A stretch of DNA of 64,000 nucleotides from an uncultured Micrococcaceae bacterium. Lineage in GTDB: Bacteria > Actinomycetota > Actinomycetes > Actinomycetales > Micrococcaceae. Below, piece by piece: positions 47,839-55,492 of this stretch (its first letter is position 1; every line of letters begins with the position of its first letter). The position numbers and the translations under genes are program-made. Under the pieces are notes generated by a model, which saw only the letters and a list, made by a program, of their open reading frames with translations, made no database searches and was not told the DNA's origin. Location: NCBI GenBank assembly GCA_947502645.1, contig CANNAD010000003.1, forward strand, positions 304,622 to 368,621, written 5' to 3'.

Positions 47839-48581
47839 AGTGTCATGCCGCCGTTGACTCCGATGACCTGCCCATTGATGAAGGACGCCTTGTCCGAGAC
47901 GAGGAAGGACACCACGTCCGCGATTTCCGCGGCTTCACCGAAGCGGCCTGCGGGAATTTCCTTGATGGCCGCCGTCCGTACCTTGTCGGTGAGGGAGGCT
48001 GTCATGTCGGTCTCGATGAACCCGGGGGCTACGACGTTGACGGTGATTCCGCGGCTGCCGAGCTCCTTGGACAGGGCCATGCCGAGTCCCTGGATCCCGG
48101 CTTTGGATGCGGAGTAGTTGGACTGTGTGGCGTTTCCGTAGGCGCCGGCGACCGAGCCGAGGAGCACGATTTTTCCCTTGCGCTGCTTCATGTAGGTGAA
48201 GACGACGGCGCGGCAGAAGTTGTAGGCACCGGTGAGGTTGGTGTCCACGACGTCCTGCCAGTCCTCGTCCTTCATCATCAGCAGCGGGTTGTCGCGGGTG
48301 ATGCCGGCGCAGGTGACCAGCACTTCCGGGTCACCCAGTTCTGTTGCAGCTTTCTCCACGAAGGCGCGTACCTCGTCGGCGTTCCGGACATCGACGGCGG
48401 CGTGGAAGACCTGCGCTCCGTCCGGTAGCTGCTGGACGAGGGCTTCCGCCGCTGCGGAGTTGCTGGCGTAGCAGAACCCCACGCTGTAGCCGTCGGCGAT
48501 GAGCTGTTCGACGACGGCGCGGCCGATTCCCCGTGAGCCTCCGGTGACCAGTGCAACTGGTTTGCTGTTTTCTGCGTTCAT
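47835..48581 (-). CDS. 3-oxoacyl-ACP reductase (FabG-type)
   Basis: 248-residue short-chain dehydrogenase. The NADPH motif GGSRGIGRA lies near residue 15. The catalytic set is Ser in LLGSVAGAYG and Tyr/Lys in YSASKAG (about residue 155), and PGFIETDMTA is typical of FabG. It reduces beta-ketoacyl-ACP to hydroxyacyl-ACP and would supply the ketoreductase step of the surrounding ketosynthase cluster. It is coupled to the downstream thioredoxin-fold gene and lies 31 bases after the dehydratase. Confidence 0.92.
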   Translation of the reverse strand: MNAENSKPVALVTGGSRGIGRAVVEQLIADGYSVGFCYASNSAAAEALVQQLPDGAQVFHAAVDVRNADEVRAFVEKAATELGDPEVLVTCAGITRDNPLLMMKDEDWQDVVDTNLTGAYNFCRAVVFTYMKQRKGKIVLLGSVAGAYGNATQSNYSASKAGIQGLGMALSKELGSRGITVNVVAPGFIETDMTASLTDKVRTAAIKEIPAGRFGEAAEIADVVSFLVSDKASFINGQVIGVNGGMTL

Positions 48582-48612
48582 GGTGTTGCTTCCTCTTCGT
48601 GGGTTTCCCAGG

Positions 48613-49473
48613 TCACTGCCCGGTCAGCTCGGTGGCCGGGCGGCGGGCGAGGGTGATGTTGCCGACGGTCATTGCTGCGTCCCCGTTGATGAACGTCTGT
48701 CCAGTCATGACGGCGGTGCCGTCGACCATTCGTTCCACGCTCGCCTGGTGGGTGAGGACGTCTCCGGGGTAGGCCTGCCGGTGGAATTCGACGCCGCGCA
48801 TGCCGCCGAACAGCATGACGTCTCCGGTGAGGACATCCGGGTTGGGGTTTTCGGTGGAGACGAGCACCCCTGCGCTCTGGCACCAGGATTCCATCATCAG
48901 GCTCCAGGGGAAGGCCTGTGTGGTGGCCAGTTCCCGGTAGAAGGGTTCATTCGCGGAGACGGCTTTGCGTGCGAGGATCGATTCACCGGGTACCAGGCTG
49001 TCGACCCTGTCGACGAGCAGGATCGGCGACCGGTGCGGCAGGATCTTCTTGATATCCCCGACCTGCGCTCCCTGCCCTACCTCCAGGCCAGTAGAAGCCG
49101 CACCTGAGACGTAGATTTCCGAGTATGTCAGGGTGACGGTGCACGCCGGAATCCCCTCCGTGGTGACCGTGCATTTGTAGTCGACGTCGCCGTTTTCCCG
49201 GACCTTGTCTGTCACGGTGATGACGACGTCGGCTTCCGGACGCACCGGCGTGAGGAACCGTGCGCTGCGCACCCCAGCCCAGTGGCCGGGGAGCGCAAGA
49301 ACCCGTTCAACAGCTGCCGCGCAGGATTCGACGAGCAGCACCCCAGGCACAATGGGGAAGCCCGGGTAGTGTCCGTCGAATACTTCCAGCGACGCCGGGA
49401 ATGATCGGGTGAATATTCGCGAGCCCTGATCGGTGCCCTCGGTGATGGTGTCAGTGAGTGCTGTTGAAACCAT
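48613..49473 (-). CDS. Double-hotdog 3-hydroxyacyl-ACP dehydratase
   Basis: 286-residue fusion of two FabZ/FabA-type hotdog domains. Domain 1 (about residues 20-135) has FDGHYPGFPIVPGVLLVES, with the catalytic His and an acidic residue. Domain 2 (about 140-280) opens with LPHRSPILLVDRV as FabZ does, but where FabZ has the HFPGxPxxPG loop it reads FYRELATTQAFPWSLMMESW, so the His is missing while Glu remains. One active site per fused pair is therefore likely. It would dehydrate hydroxyacyl-ACP made by the neighbouring FabG. ACP lies 12 bases upstream. Confidence 0.85.
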   Translation of the reverse strand: MVSTALTDTITEGTDQGSRIFTRSFPASLEVFDGHYPGFPIVPGVLLVESCAAAVERVLALPGHWAGVRSARFLTPVRPEADVVITVTDKVRENGDVDYKCTVTTEGIPACTVTLTYSEIYVSGAASTGLEVGQGAQVGDIKKILPHRSPILLVDRVDSLVPGESILARKAVSANEPFYRELATTQAFPWSLMMESWCQSAGVLVSTENPNPDVLTGDVMLFGGMRGVEFHRQAYPGDVLTHQASVERMVDGTAVMTGQTFINGDAAMTVGNITLARRPATELTGQ

Positions 49474-49485
49474 GGTGGAACTACC

Positions 49486-49740
49486 TCAGCCTTTCTTCTC
49501 GAGGGCTTCGGTCAGCAGCCGGTGCGCGTTCTCGAGGGACGTGATTTCGGCGAGCCGTTTCTCATCGAGCTTGACGGCGTAGCGCCGTTCGAGGACGACC
49601 ATGACTTCCAGCGCCATCAGGGAGTCGACGTCGAGTTCGTTGACGAAGTCTGCGGTGTCGGTGACTTCAGCGACGTCGAGGTCCAGTGTTTCGGCGACGA
49701 GTGTGCGGAGGTCCTCGCGGTCAACGGTGGTGGTGTTCAT
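49486..49740 (-). CDS. Acyl carrier protein 2
   Basis: 84-residue ACP with the phosphopantetheine attachment Ser at about 40 in ELDVDSLMALEV. The four-helix layout is normal. It carries the growing acyl chain for the cluster enzymes. Its ATG overlaps the stop of the phosphopantetheinyl transferase gene by four bases, so the modifying enzyme and its target are coupled. Confidence 0.93.
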   Translation of the reverse strand: MNTTTVDREDLRTLVAETLDLDVAEVTDTADFVNELDVDSLMALEVMVVLERRYAVKLDEKRLAEITSLENAHRLLTEALEKKG

Positions 49741-50402
49741 GATGTGTGCCTTTCGTGGTTGGCGGGCGTGTAGCCCAGGTCGGAGTCATGGTGGATGACT
49801 ACGTTTGAGGTGGGTCGGGCGGCAACGCTCAGCAGGTAGCTGTCGTGCTGGTTCCTGCGGTGTGTGTGCAGCGTTGCGGTGTTCAGGTTCAGTGGCAGGT
49901 TCAGCCCGCGGAAGGTGATGTCGGGTTCTGCGTTGCCGGCGAATTCGGAGGGAACGAGGGCCCGGCCGACGCCGAGGGCTTTGACGGTTGCCTCGTACCG
50001 GGTCCATGCGCGGAGCACTTCGGCGTGCGCGTCGGGTTCTCGCGTGGCGTCGGCGTGACGGGGCAGGAACCCGGTGATGTGCGCGCGGACGCCGTCCACA
50101 TTGCGCACCTCCCGGACCCGCTCGATGTCGATTCCCGCAGGACGGTAGCTGGCGGTCGCCGCGGCCATCTGCGCCGAGTGCGATACCGACAGGTAGATGG
50201 TCCTGCCATCCAGCTGTGCCGTGGGCCGACGCCCGCGGGGTCGGCGGATGACGACGTCAGCCTCCCCTGCCCCGGTCAGCCGTTCCAGGCAGTTGAGCAG
50301 CAGCAGCGGTATTTCCGGTCCTCGATGGTCCTGGACTTCGCGGACCATGGCGACGACGGCCAACGCCTCGGCGCTGGCGCCGCTAGCCATCGTGGTCTGC
50401 AC
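49737..50402 (-). CDS. 4'-phosphopantetheinyl transferase superfamily protein
   Basis: 221-residue enzyme that would attach phosphopantetheine to the cluster's ACPs. The two family motifs are present: AGIDIERVREV (Asp92, Glu94) and RAWTRYEATVKALG (Trp133, Glu137, Lys141). LSVSHSAQ near residue 71 is the conserved substrate region. The start overlaps the preceding ketosynthase-like gene by 20 bases; the ATG at 50390 is an alternative. A dedicated transferase is common in secondary metabolite clusters. Confidence 0.88.
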   Translation of the reverse strand: MQTTMASGASAEALAVVAMVREVQDHRGPEIPLLLLNCLERLTGAGEADVVIRRPRGRRPTAQLDGRTIYLSVSHSAQMAAATASYRPAGIDIERVREVRNVDGVRAHITGFLPRHADATREPDAHAEVLRAWTRYEATVKALGVGRALVPSEFAGNAEPDITFRGLNLPLNLNTATLHTHRRNQHDSYLLSVAARPTSNVVIHHDSDLGYTPANHERHTS

Positions 50403-51483
50403 TGCGGCCCTTCACCCCGGCTCCTTCGAGGACGGCGATCCCCATGTAGCCGGTGGAGTCGACGCCCAGCACCCAGCCGGTAGCTGCTGCCCCGTATTTC
50501 CCCTGCCGAAGTGTTTCCGCGCAGACGGCGAGCGCGAAGGCCATGGATGCGGCGCCCGTGTGGCCGAGGACGGTTTTGATGTCGACGACGGCGGGGACGC
50601 TTCCGGTTTGCCGGGCGAGGGTCTGCAGGATGGCGTCCACTGCCGGGTCGTGGCCGGAGATGACGAGGACGGCCGGGCTGGTGCCGTTGGCGGAGAGGGC
50701 CAGGGCTCCTTCGGTGAGGTGGTCCAGTTGGGAGTCGTCGTCGGCGCCCTGGTCGCGGAAGCCGGTGACGACGCCGCGGGCCAGGGTCTCCCCTGAGGCG
50801 GGGGCTTCTGGTCCTGCTGGTCCGAGGAGGAGAACGGCGCTTCCTTCGCCCAGTCCAGAGTCGGCGTCGGGCCCTGCATCGTGAATCATTTGCCGTTCGT
50901 CGGTCAGCTCTTCGGTGGCGCCGATGATGACGTTGGCGGCCTGTCCGCCGCAGAGCATGCGGGCGGCGTAGCGGAGGGACGAAAGGCCCGTGATGTTACC
51001 GGCGATGATGGTTGCGTTGGGTCCCGTGAGATGGTGGCGGATCGCCGTCTGGCCGGCCGCGAAGTTCATGACCGTGTTGGGAAATTTTGCGGGGTTCACC
51101 AGGTAGGGGCGGGTGCCGGAGAGGCCGTCCTGGGTGAAGCGGATGGTGCTTGAGACGCTGCCCATGCTGGTACCCAGGATCAGTGCGGTGTTCTCCGTCT
51201 GGAAACCAGTGGGTGCGTCTTCCATCAGTTTGTCGACTGCGCTGAGCGCCAGCCCTGTGGCGCGGTCGAGGTTCCGGATTCCGGCGGGCCCGATCTCCTC
51301 TTTCATCACGAAGCCCTCGATCGGGACAGGACCCGAGGGGGCGTGTGCTGCCGCAGCTTCCAGCGCTTCGAGGACCGGGGCAATGCCCCTGCCAAAGGCG
51401 GAGCGCGCCGAGACGCCATGAACGATCATGGGCTGGGTTTGAACGGCCGTAGCCTGGCTCTGTTCCAGTTGTTCAGTTGACAC
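50383..51483 (-). CDS. Ketosynthase-fold protein lacking the active-site Cys (chain-length-factor-like)
   Basis: 366-residue protein with the thiolase/ketosynthase fold. His278 (SGHDP), Lys303 and His308 (IKTVLGHTGAAS) are kept. The nucleophile position reads TIIAGNITGLSS instead of the usual TISNACAAG, so by alignment Cys is replaced by Asn163. In type II polyketide systems such partners (KS-beta) pair with an active ketosynthase and set chain length. It may instead be a decarboxylase or scaffold. It lies 13 bases after a DsrF-like gene. Confidence 0.8.
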   Translation of the reverse strand: MSTEQLEQSQATAVQTQPMIVHGVSARSAFGRGIAPVLEALEAAAAHAPSGPVPIEGFVMKEEIGPAGIRNLDRATGLALSAVDKLMEDAPTGFQTENTALILGTSMGSVSSTIRFTQDGLSGTRPYLVNPAKFPNTVMNFAAGQTAIRHHLTGPNATIIAGNITGLSSLRYAARMLCGGQAANVIIGATEELTDERQMIHDAGPDADSGLGEGSAVLLLGPAGPEAPASGETLARGVVTGFRDQGADDDSQLDHLTEGALALSANGTSPAVLVISGHDPAVDAILQTLARQTGSVPAVVDIKTVLGHTGAASMAFALAVCAETLRQGKYGAAATGWVLGVDSTGYMGIAVLEGAGVKGRSADHDG

Positions 51484-51496
51484 GTTGTGAGTCCTT

Positions 51497-51871
51497 TCAG
51501 AAAAAGAGGATGCCTTCGTAGGTGGACCAGGTCGCTGCCATGTTGCGCCGGCTGATGGGTGTGACGCCGTCGAGCAGCCCGTCCTCTGTCCGTATGTGGG
51601 TCAGTGACTCTTCCTCCACGAACACCGGGGTGCCGTCGGAGATGATTGGGCCGATGCCTTCCAGGGGAATGTGACCCCACCACTTGTCGGGCACGGGTGC
51701 GCTCGGCTGCTGACGCACCAGGAGTGCTGCCTGCCCGCGGACGAGGACGTCCACAGCCCCTCGGAACTGGGCGCAGCACACTCTGGCCTGGTTGAGGCTG
51801 TCTGCGTAGGTGCGCTCAATGTCACCCCGGAAGGGGCGTTCGAGGATGATGAGCCAGCGTGGTTCGCTCAT
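51497..51871 (-). CDS. DsrF/TusC-like small protein
   Basis: 124-residue protein that reads like TusC/DsrF of the sulfur-relay hexamer: opening strand RWLIILERPFRGDIERTYAD, strand and Gln motif DVLVRGQAALLV, then the late GTPVFVEEESL segment, and the ending TYEGILFF (compare ...YDVILRF in TusC). The identification is by pattern from memory and needs a profile search. Start ATG 51871 overlaps the upstream gene by four bases. Confidence 0.6.
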   Translation of the reverse strand: MSEPRWLIILERPFRGDIERTYADSLNQARVCCAQFRGAVDVLVRGQAALLVRQQPSAPVPDKWWGHIPLEGIGPIISDGTPVFVEEESLTHIRTEDGLLDGVTPISRRNMAATWSTYEGILFF

Positions 51872-52080
51872 GTCAGGCCTACCGTCACTACTTTGGCGGA
51901 GCGCTTCGCGTGCTTGCCGATCTGCATGGCGAGCCGGGTGCGGACGCTGGGAATGTGATTGGTGAAGTTCCGCTCTTCGCTGCAATACCGGCAAGCGATC
52001 CAGGTCAGGGTTTCGCTGTAGGTATCGATCAGATCCGAGACGTGCTTTTGCGGCGAGGGATAATCCGCGTTCCAGTTCAT
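51868..52080 (-). CDS. DsrE/TusD-like C-terminal half (separate gene)
   Basis: 70-residue protein, coupled at both ends by ATGA overlaps. LTWIACRYCSEERNF aligns with the Cys-containing helix of DsrE/TusD (in TusD the catalytic Cys78 region is LNICVAAALRRG), and KRSAKVVTVG with the TusD end. It has a CxxC pair. Together with the 66-residue gene before it, the total of 136 residues equals one DsrE protein. The split is visible in the sequence; the family assignment is inferred. Confidence 0.5.
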   Translation of the reverse strand: MNWNADYPSPQKHVSDLIDTYSETLTWIACRYCSEERNFTNHIPSVRTRLAMQIGKHAKRSAKVVTVGLT

Positions 52081-52277
52081 GGCGTTACCCGGTTTCGTAT
52101 CCGATAACCGTCCTGGGTCAGCCAGGTGGAGAATCCGCAGCCCCAGACCAGGACTCGTCCGCCCAGCCCGGAGACGGTTTCGACATACCGGATAGCGGTG
52201 CTGATCGATTCGTCGCCAAAGGGGGCGCCGGAAAGGATGACCATCAGATCCCACGTGGGTGCTTCGCTCGTAGTCAT
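52077..52277 (-). CDS. DsrE/TusD-like N-terminal half (separate gene)
   Basis: 66-residue protein. LMVILSGAPFGDESISTAIR is close in pattern to the N-terminal strand and helix of TusD/DsrE (IVVTGPAYGTQQASSAFQF in E. coli as I recall it). It then ends just before the region carried by the next gene. The start at 52277 follows a 4-base overlap with the DsrH-like gene. Whether the two halves associate or arose by a frameshift is unknown. Confidence 0.5.
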   Translation of the reverse strand: MTTSEAPTWDLMVILSGAPFGDESISTAIRYVETVSGLGGRVLVWGCGFSTWLTQDGYRIRNRVTP

Positions 52278-52579
52278 CTCCACACCAGCTTCCAGTCTGG
52301 ATCCAGGAGCCGCTGAGCAACGTGCTCTGATTCCACGACCCTGCATTCGGCAGGCAGCGGCGGCTGCCCGCGCCGCCTGTGGGAGTGTCCATCCACGACA
52401 ATGCTGATGTTCGGCCCGGCCGGTAGCGGCATCCCGATCAACAGTTCGGCAACGCAGTCCCCGGCCACCAGAATTTCAACCTGCTCAGCACTCTGGGCAA
52501 GGACCTCGGCATCATCGAACAGTCCACGCGGGCCAGGCCCGGACTCCCTGACGGCGACGAGGAACCAGGAGACGGTCAT
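52274..52579 (-). CDS. DsrH/TusB-like small protein (tentative)
   Basis: 101-residue protein. VEILVAGDCVAELL and the end RVVESEHVAQRLL...WKLVW resemble the strand pattern and closing residues of TusB/DsrH, which typically end near EHDKVVSW. The middle is variable. Start ATG 52579 overlaps the hydrolase stop by four bases. The call is the weakest of the four; position next to DsrE- and DsrF-like genes supports it. Confidence 0.4.
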   Translation of the reverse strand: MTVSWFLVAVRESGPGPRGLFDDAEVLAQSAEQVEILVAGDCVAELLIGMPLPAGPNISIVVDGHSHRRRGQPPLPAECRVVESEHVAQRLLDPDWKLVWR

Positions 52580-53490
52580 GGCTTTGCCTCCTGCCCGGTG
52601 TTGACGTTGCTCGAAAGATGGGCGTTGAAATGTCCAAGGACCGTGGTGGTGTAAGCCTCCGGATCGACCTTGCACAGCTTCACGTGCGAGGCACGCCGGT
52701 GCACGTAGACATCCGCATCCGCATACAGCCCGGCCAGCGACTGCACTTCCTGCGCGTCGATGACCCTGTCTCGCTTGCCGGCGACAAGGAGCGTGGGAAC
52801 GGCCAGCGCAGGCGGCGGCCAGTTCCTCTCACCGATCATGCGCTCCGCCAGTTCGCTTGAGAGCCCGGCAATGTTCTTACGCTGCGCACTGATTGCTTCT
52901 GACTCCAGCATGCTTTTGGCGCCCACAATGTTCCCGAGCGCCCGTCCCGTGGTCCGCTCAGGACCCGAGTCACACACCAGTGCTGCGATCGGCCCCGTTT
53001 CACCGGTGACACAGGACCGCAACGCCGTCCACGTGGAGAAGGACATGGCCAGAAGCCCGATGTTCCCGGTGACACGCGCATCAGCGCGGACATGGTCAAC
53101 AACTGCCGTGAGGTCGGAAACGTAGCGTTCGCTCAGTTGGGTGACCGCTCGGTGCCTGGAGCTCTGTCCGTGCCCGCGCAGGTCGTACACCGCAACGTGG
53201 TAGCCGGCGCTTCGCAGCAGCTCTGCCTGAGCCTGAACGCCCAGGGCCGTTTCGCCGAGGCCATGGGAGACGACGACGGCGTCCGGACCGGTTCCCGGGA
53301 GGAACCATCCGGAGATGCTCATCTGGTCGCGCGATGACGTCACCCGGAAAGGCTCCGCCGCTCCGCCGGGCCACTGGCTGGCAGTGGGCTCGGCGGGGCT
53401 GTGCGGGTGGAAGATCCGCCACACGTTCTGCAGGGAAAACAGGGCCGCTTTCGGGCTCACCGAGGTCAGCAGACGCAAAATCCGGATCAT
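52576..53490 (-). CDS. Alpha/beta hydrolase
   Basis: 304-residue protein, probably membrane-associated at its start (a short hydrophobic N-terminus). The core has VVSHGLGETA (oxyanion region), LAMSFSTWTA (nucleophile AMSFST) and a late Asp and His (GKRDRVIDAQE, RASHVKLC). It is coupled by ATGA overlaps to the ketosynthase-like gene before it and the DsrH-like gene after it. It shares a VCDSGP segment with the hydrolase at 46240. A thioesterase or acyltransfer role on the cluster's product is possible. Confidence 0.82.
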   Translation of the reverse strand: MIRILRLLTSVSPKAALFSLQNVWRIFHPHSPAEPTASQWPGGAAEPFRVTSSRDQMSISGWFLPGTGPDAVVVSHGLGETALGVQAQAELLRSAGYHVAVYDLRGHGQSSRHRAVTQLSERYVSDLTAVVDHVRADARVTGNIGLLAMSFSTWTALRSCVTGETGPIAALVCDSGPERTTGRALGNIVGAKSMLESEAISAQRKNIAGLSSELAERMIGERNWPPPALAVPTLLVAGKRDRVIDAQEVQSLAGLYADADVYVHRRASHVKLCKVDPEAYTTTVLGHFNAHLSSNVNTGQEAKP

Positions 53491-54368
53491 GGTGTGCTGC
53501 CGGTGACTGGTTGTACCCGGATTCGCGCCCACTGGCCCGAGGCGCGGATCGTGAACAGGGTGGCTGCCTGTCGCTGCTCGATCAGTCGAGCCAGTTCAAT
53601 ACCCTGCTGCACCATATTCGGTCCGAGGCGGTGGACGCGGGCATGGATACCTTCCCCTTCGAGGTCCAGAACGCTATGAAGGCACGGGTCAGAGTGCGGA
53701 AGGTCAGTGAAGACCAACAGGTCGCGGTGCTCGCCGTCGAACGCGTGATCCTGCACCGTCTCCGGCGGCACGCACGCGGTGCCGCTGCCCGGAGCTGCGA
53801 AGCCCCGCAGAACTGAGAGCTGCATCCCCTCCGTGACGCCGTCCTGATCCAGCACGAAAGAGACGCAGCCGTCAGTAACCGGATCGCCGTCAGCAGGGGT
53901 AGGAACCTCTGTGCACGCCACCAATGCGCGGTCAACGCGGCCTGCCCTCAGAGCAGACTGTGCTGAAGCGAGCGCATCGGCGAGACCGGTTCCCGGCGTC
54001 GTGATGGTGGTGGCCATCCCGTGGCTCTGAACGTCCTTCGACAACCTGCTGGCCACGAGATTGACGGAGAAATACGGTGCCTGTGCTGGGCTGAGCCCGT
54101 CAGAGCCGTCGACGCGAATGATGTCATCCATCGTTTCGTGCATCTGCTCGGCAAAAGTGCTCGTGGCAACCCAGACGCCGCGCCGGTGTGCCGGAACTGA
54201 ATCCAGACCTGCGGGCAGCAAGGTTGCGCACGCAGCCGTCAGCTGCGCACCACGCGGCAAAAGCCGGGTGCCCCGCTTGCCCAGGAAATCCACCGGGCTG
54301 AACCAGTCCCCGACGCCGTCGGGCGTAGTTGTTCCCGTCAACGTGGCAACCGCACTGATGTTGGTCAT
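53487..54368 (-). CDS. Truncated ketosynthase-like protein without active-site Cys
   Basis: 293-residue protein similar in pattern to the N-terminal half of ketosynthases (LVASRLSKDVQSHGMATTITTPGT, then SALRAGRVDRALVACTE). The cysteine position reads TTPGTG (Gly126) and no downstream HGTGT or GHT motif is seen. It follows the active ketosynthase gene with a 4-base overlap, the classical KS-alpha/KS-beta order. It may be a structural partner of that enzyme. Confidence 0.68.
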   Translation of the reverse strand: MTNISAVATLTGTTTPDGVGDWFSPVDFLGKRGTRLLPRGAQLTAACATLLPAGLDSVPAHRRGVWVATSTFAEQMHETMDDIIRVDGSDGLSPAQAPYFSVNLVASRLSKDVQSHGMATTITTPGTGLADALASAQSALRAGRVDRALVACTEVPTPADGDPVTDGCVSFVLDQDGVTEGMQLSVLRGFAAPGSGTACVPPETVQDHAFDGEHRDLLVFTDLPHSDPCLHSVLDLEGEGIHARVHRLGPNMVQQGIELARLIEQRQAATLFTIRASGQWARIRVQPVTGSTP

Positions 54369-55492
54369 GGTCGTTCCTTTCCGAGCACCAACGTGGCGTT
54401 GTTCCCGCCGAAGGCGTACGCATTGACAGCGATAACGCCGCCGATGGCCCGTTCTGACAGGCCCACGCCTGCCGTGGCCTGAGGCATCAACGCACCGGAT
54501 TCGGGGTTTCCCGGCGTCTTGCCATAGGTGGCGATCAGGCAGGCAGCCACTACGGACAGCACCGCGGACGCTCCGCCCGTGTGACCCAGAAGTGCCTTCA
54601 GGTTGAACCAGGCCGCATCAGGGACCCGCGAGGAGAGAAGCTCCGCCTCGACGGCGTCATTGAGACGGGTGCCCGTACCGTGCGGAACCACAGCGTCAAC
54701 CGTGGAAACGCCCGCTTCAGTCACGGCCTCATCGAAGGTCCGCTGGATCTGGGCGGCCCCCTCCTCCGGCGCTGTCAGGTGCGCGGCGTCGCAACTGAAC
54801 GCTGAACCCAGAAGCCAGGCAACCGGCGTCGTGCAGCTGGAATCACGCTCCAGCAACACGGCGCCTCCGCCCTCACCGAACAACGTTCCCGCCCGCTCCT
54901 CCGTGAACGGTCGGCAGCCCTCACCATCAAGGGCGTTCATCCGGTTGAAACAGGCCACAGCCACCCGGGAGTAGGCTTCGGCACCGACCACCAGGACGGC
55001 GTCGGCCTCCCCCGCCCACAGCAGATCCGCAGCGTGCCCCATAGCGTAGGCCCCGGCAGCGCACGCGTTGCTGATGCTGACCACGGGGCCCGTGGCACCG
55101 ACGGCCGCGGCAATACGCTCAGCCGTGGTGAAGATGGAGCCGGAAACGTGACGCTCTCCCTGGCCGCGCCGGGCATCATGCCCGGCAGCTTCGCCCATTC
55201 CGGTACCGACGACGACGGCGAGCCGGCGTCCCTCCGCTTCGAACCCGCCGTCGGCTGCCTGTGACAACGCCTCCCGGGCAGCCGCGATGCCGAATTCGGC
55301 CGCGGAATGCTCCACGACCGGCACCGGGGCAGCCAGGAACATATCCAGCACAGGCGCCACAAGATCCTTGTCATCAACCACAGTCGTTGATGATGCGGAC
55401 GTGCACATGGCGTCCCACAGGTGAGCCGACGTATGACCCGCATTGCTCACTGCACCAATGCCCGTCACACGAAGCGGAGTCCGGTATGTCAT
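54365..55492 (-). CDS. Ketosynthase, active type (KAS II-like)
   Basis: 375-residue beta-ketoacyl-ACP synthase. The active site is complete: Cys144 (SISNACAAGAYA), His271 (VPHGTGTRLND), Lys299 and His304 (LKALLGHTGGAS), with AYAFGGNNATLVL at the end. It would condense malonyl-ACP with the growing chain. It is coupled by 4-base overlaps to the thioesterase-like gene before it and the degenerate ketosynthase-like gene after it, which suggests a heterodimer. Confidence 0.93.
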   Translation of the reverse strand: MTYRTPLRVTGIGAVSNAGHTSAHLWDAMCTSASSTTVVDDKDLVAPVLDMFLAAPVPVVEHSAAEFGIAAAREALSQAADGGFEAEGRRLAVVVGTGMGEAAGHDARRGQGERHVSGSIFTTAERIAAAVGATGPVVSISNACAAGAYAMGHAADLLWAGEADAVLVVGAEAYSRVAVACFNRMNALDGEGCRPFTEERAGTLFGEGGGAVLLERDSSCTTPVAWLLGSAFSCDAAHLTAPEEGAAQIQRTFDEAVTEAGVSTVDAVVPHGTGTRLNDAVEAELLSSRVPDAAWFNLKALLGHTGGASAVLSVVAACLIATYGKTPGNPESGALMPQATAGVGLSERAIGGVIAVNAYAFGGNNATLVLGKERP

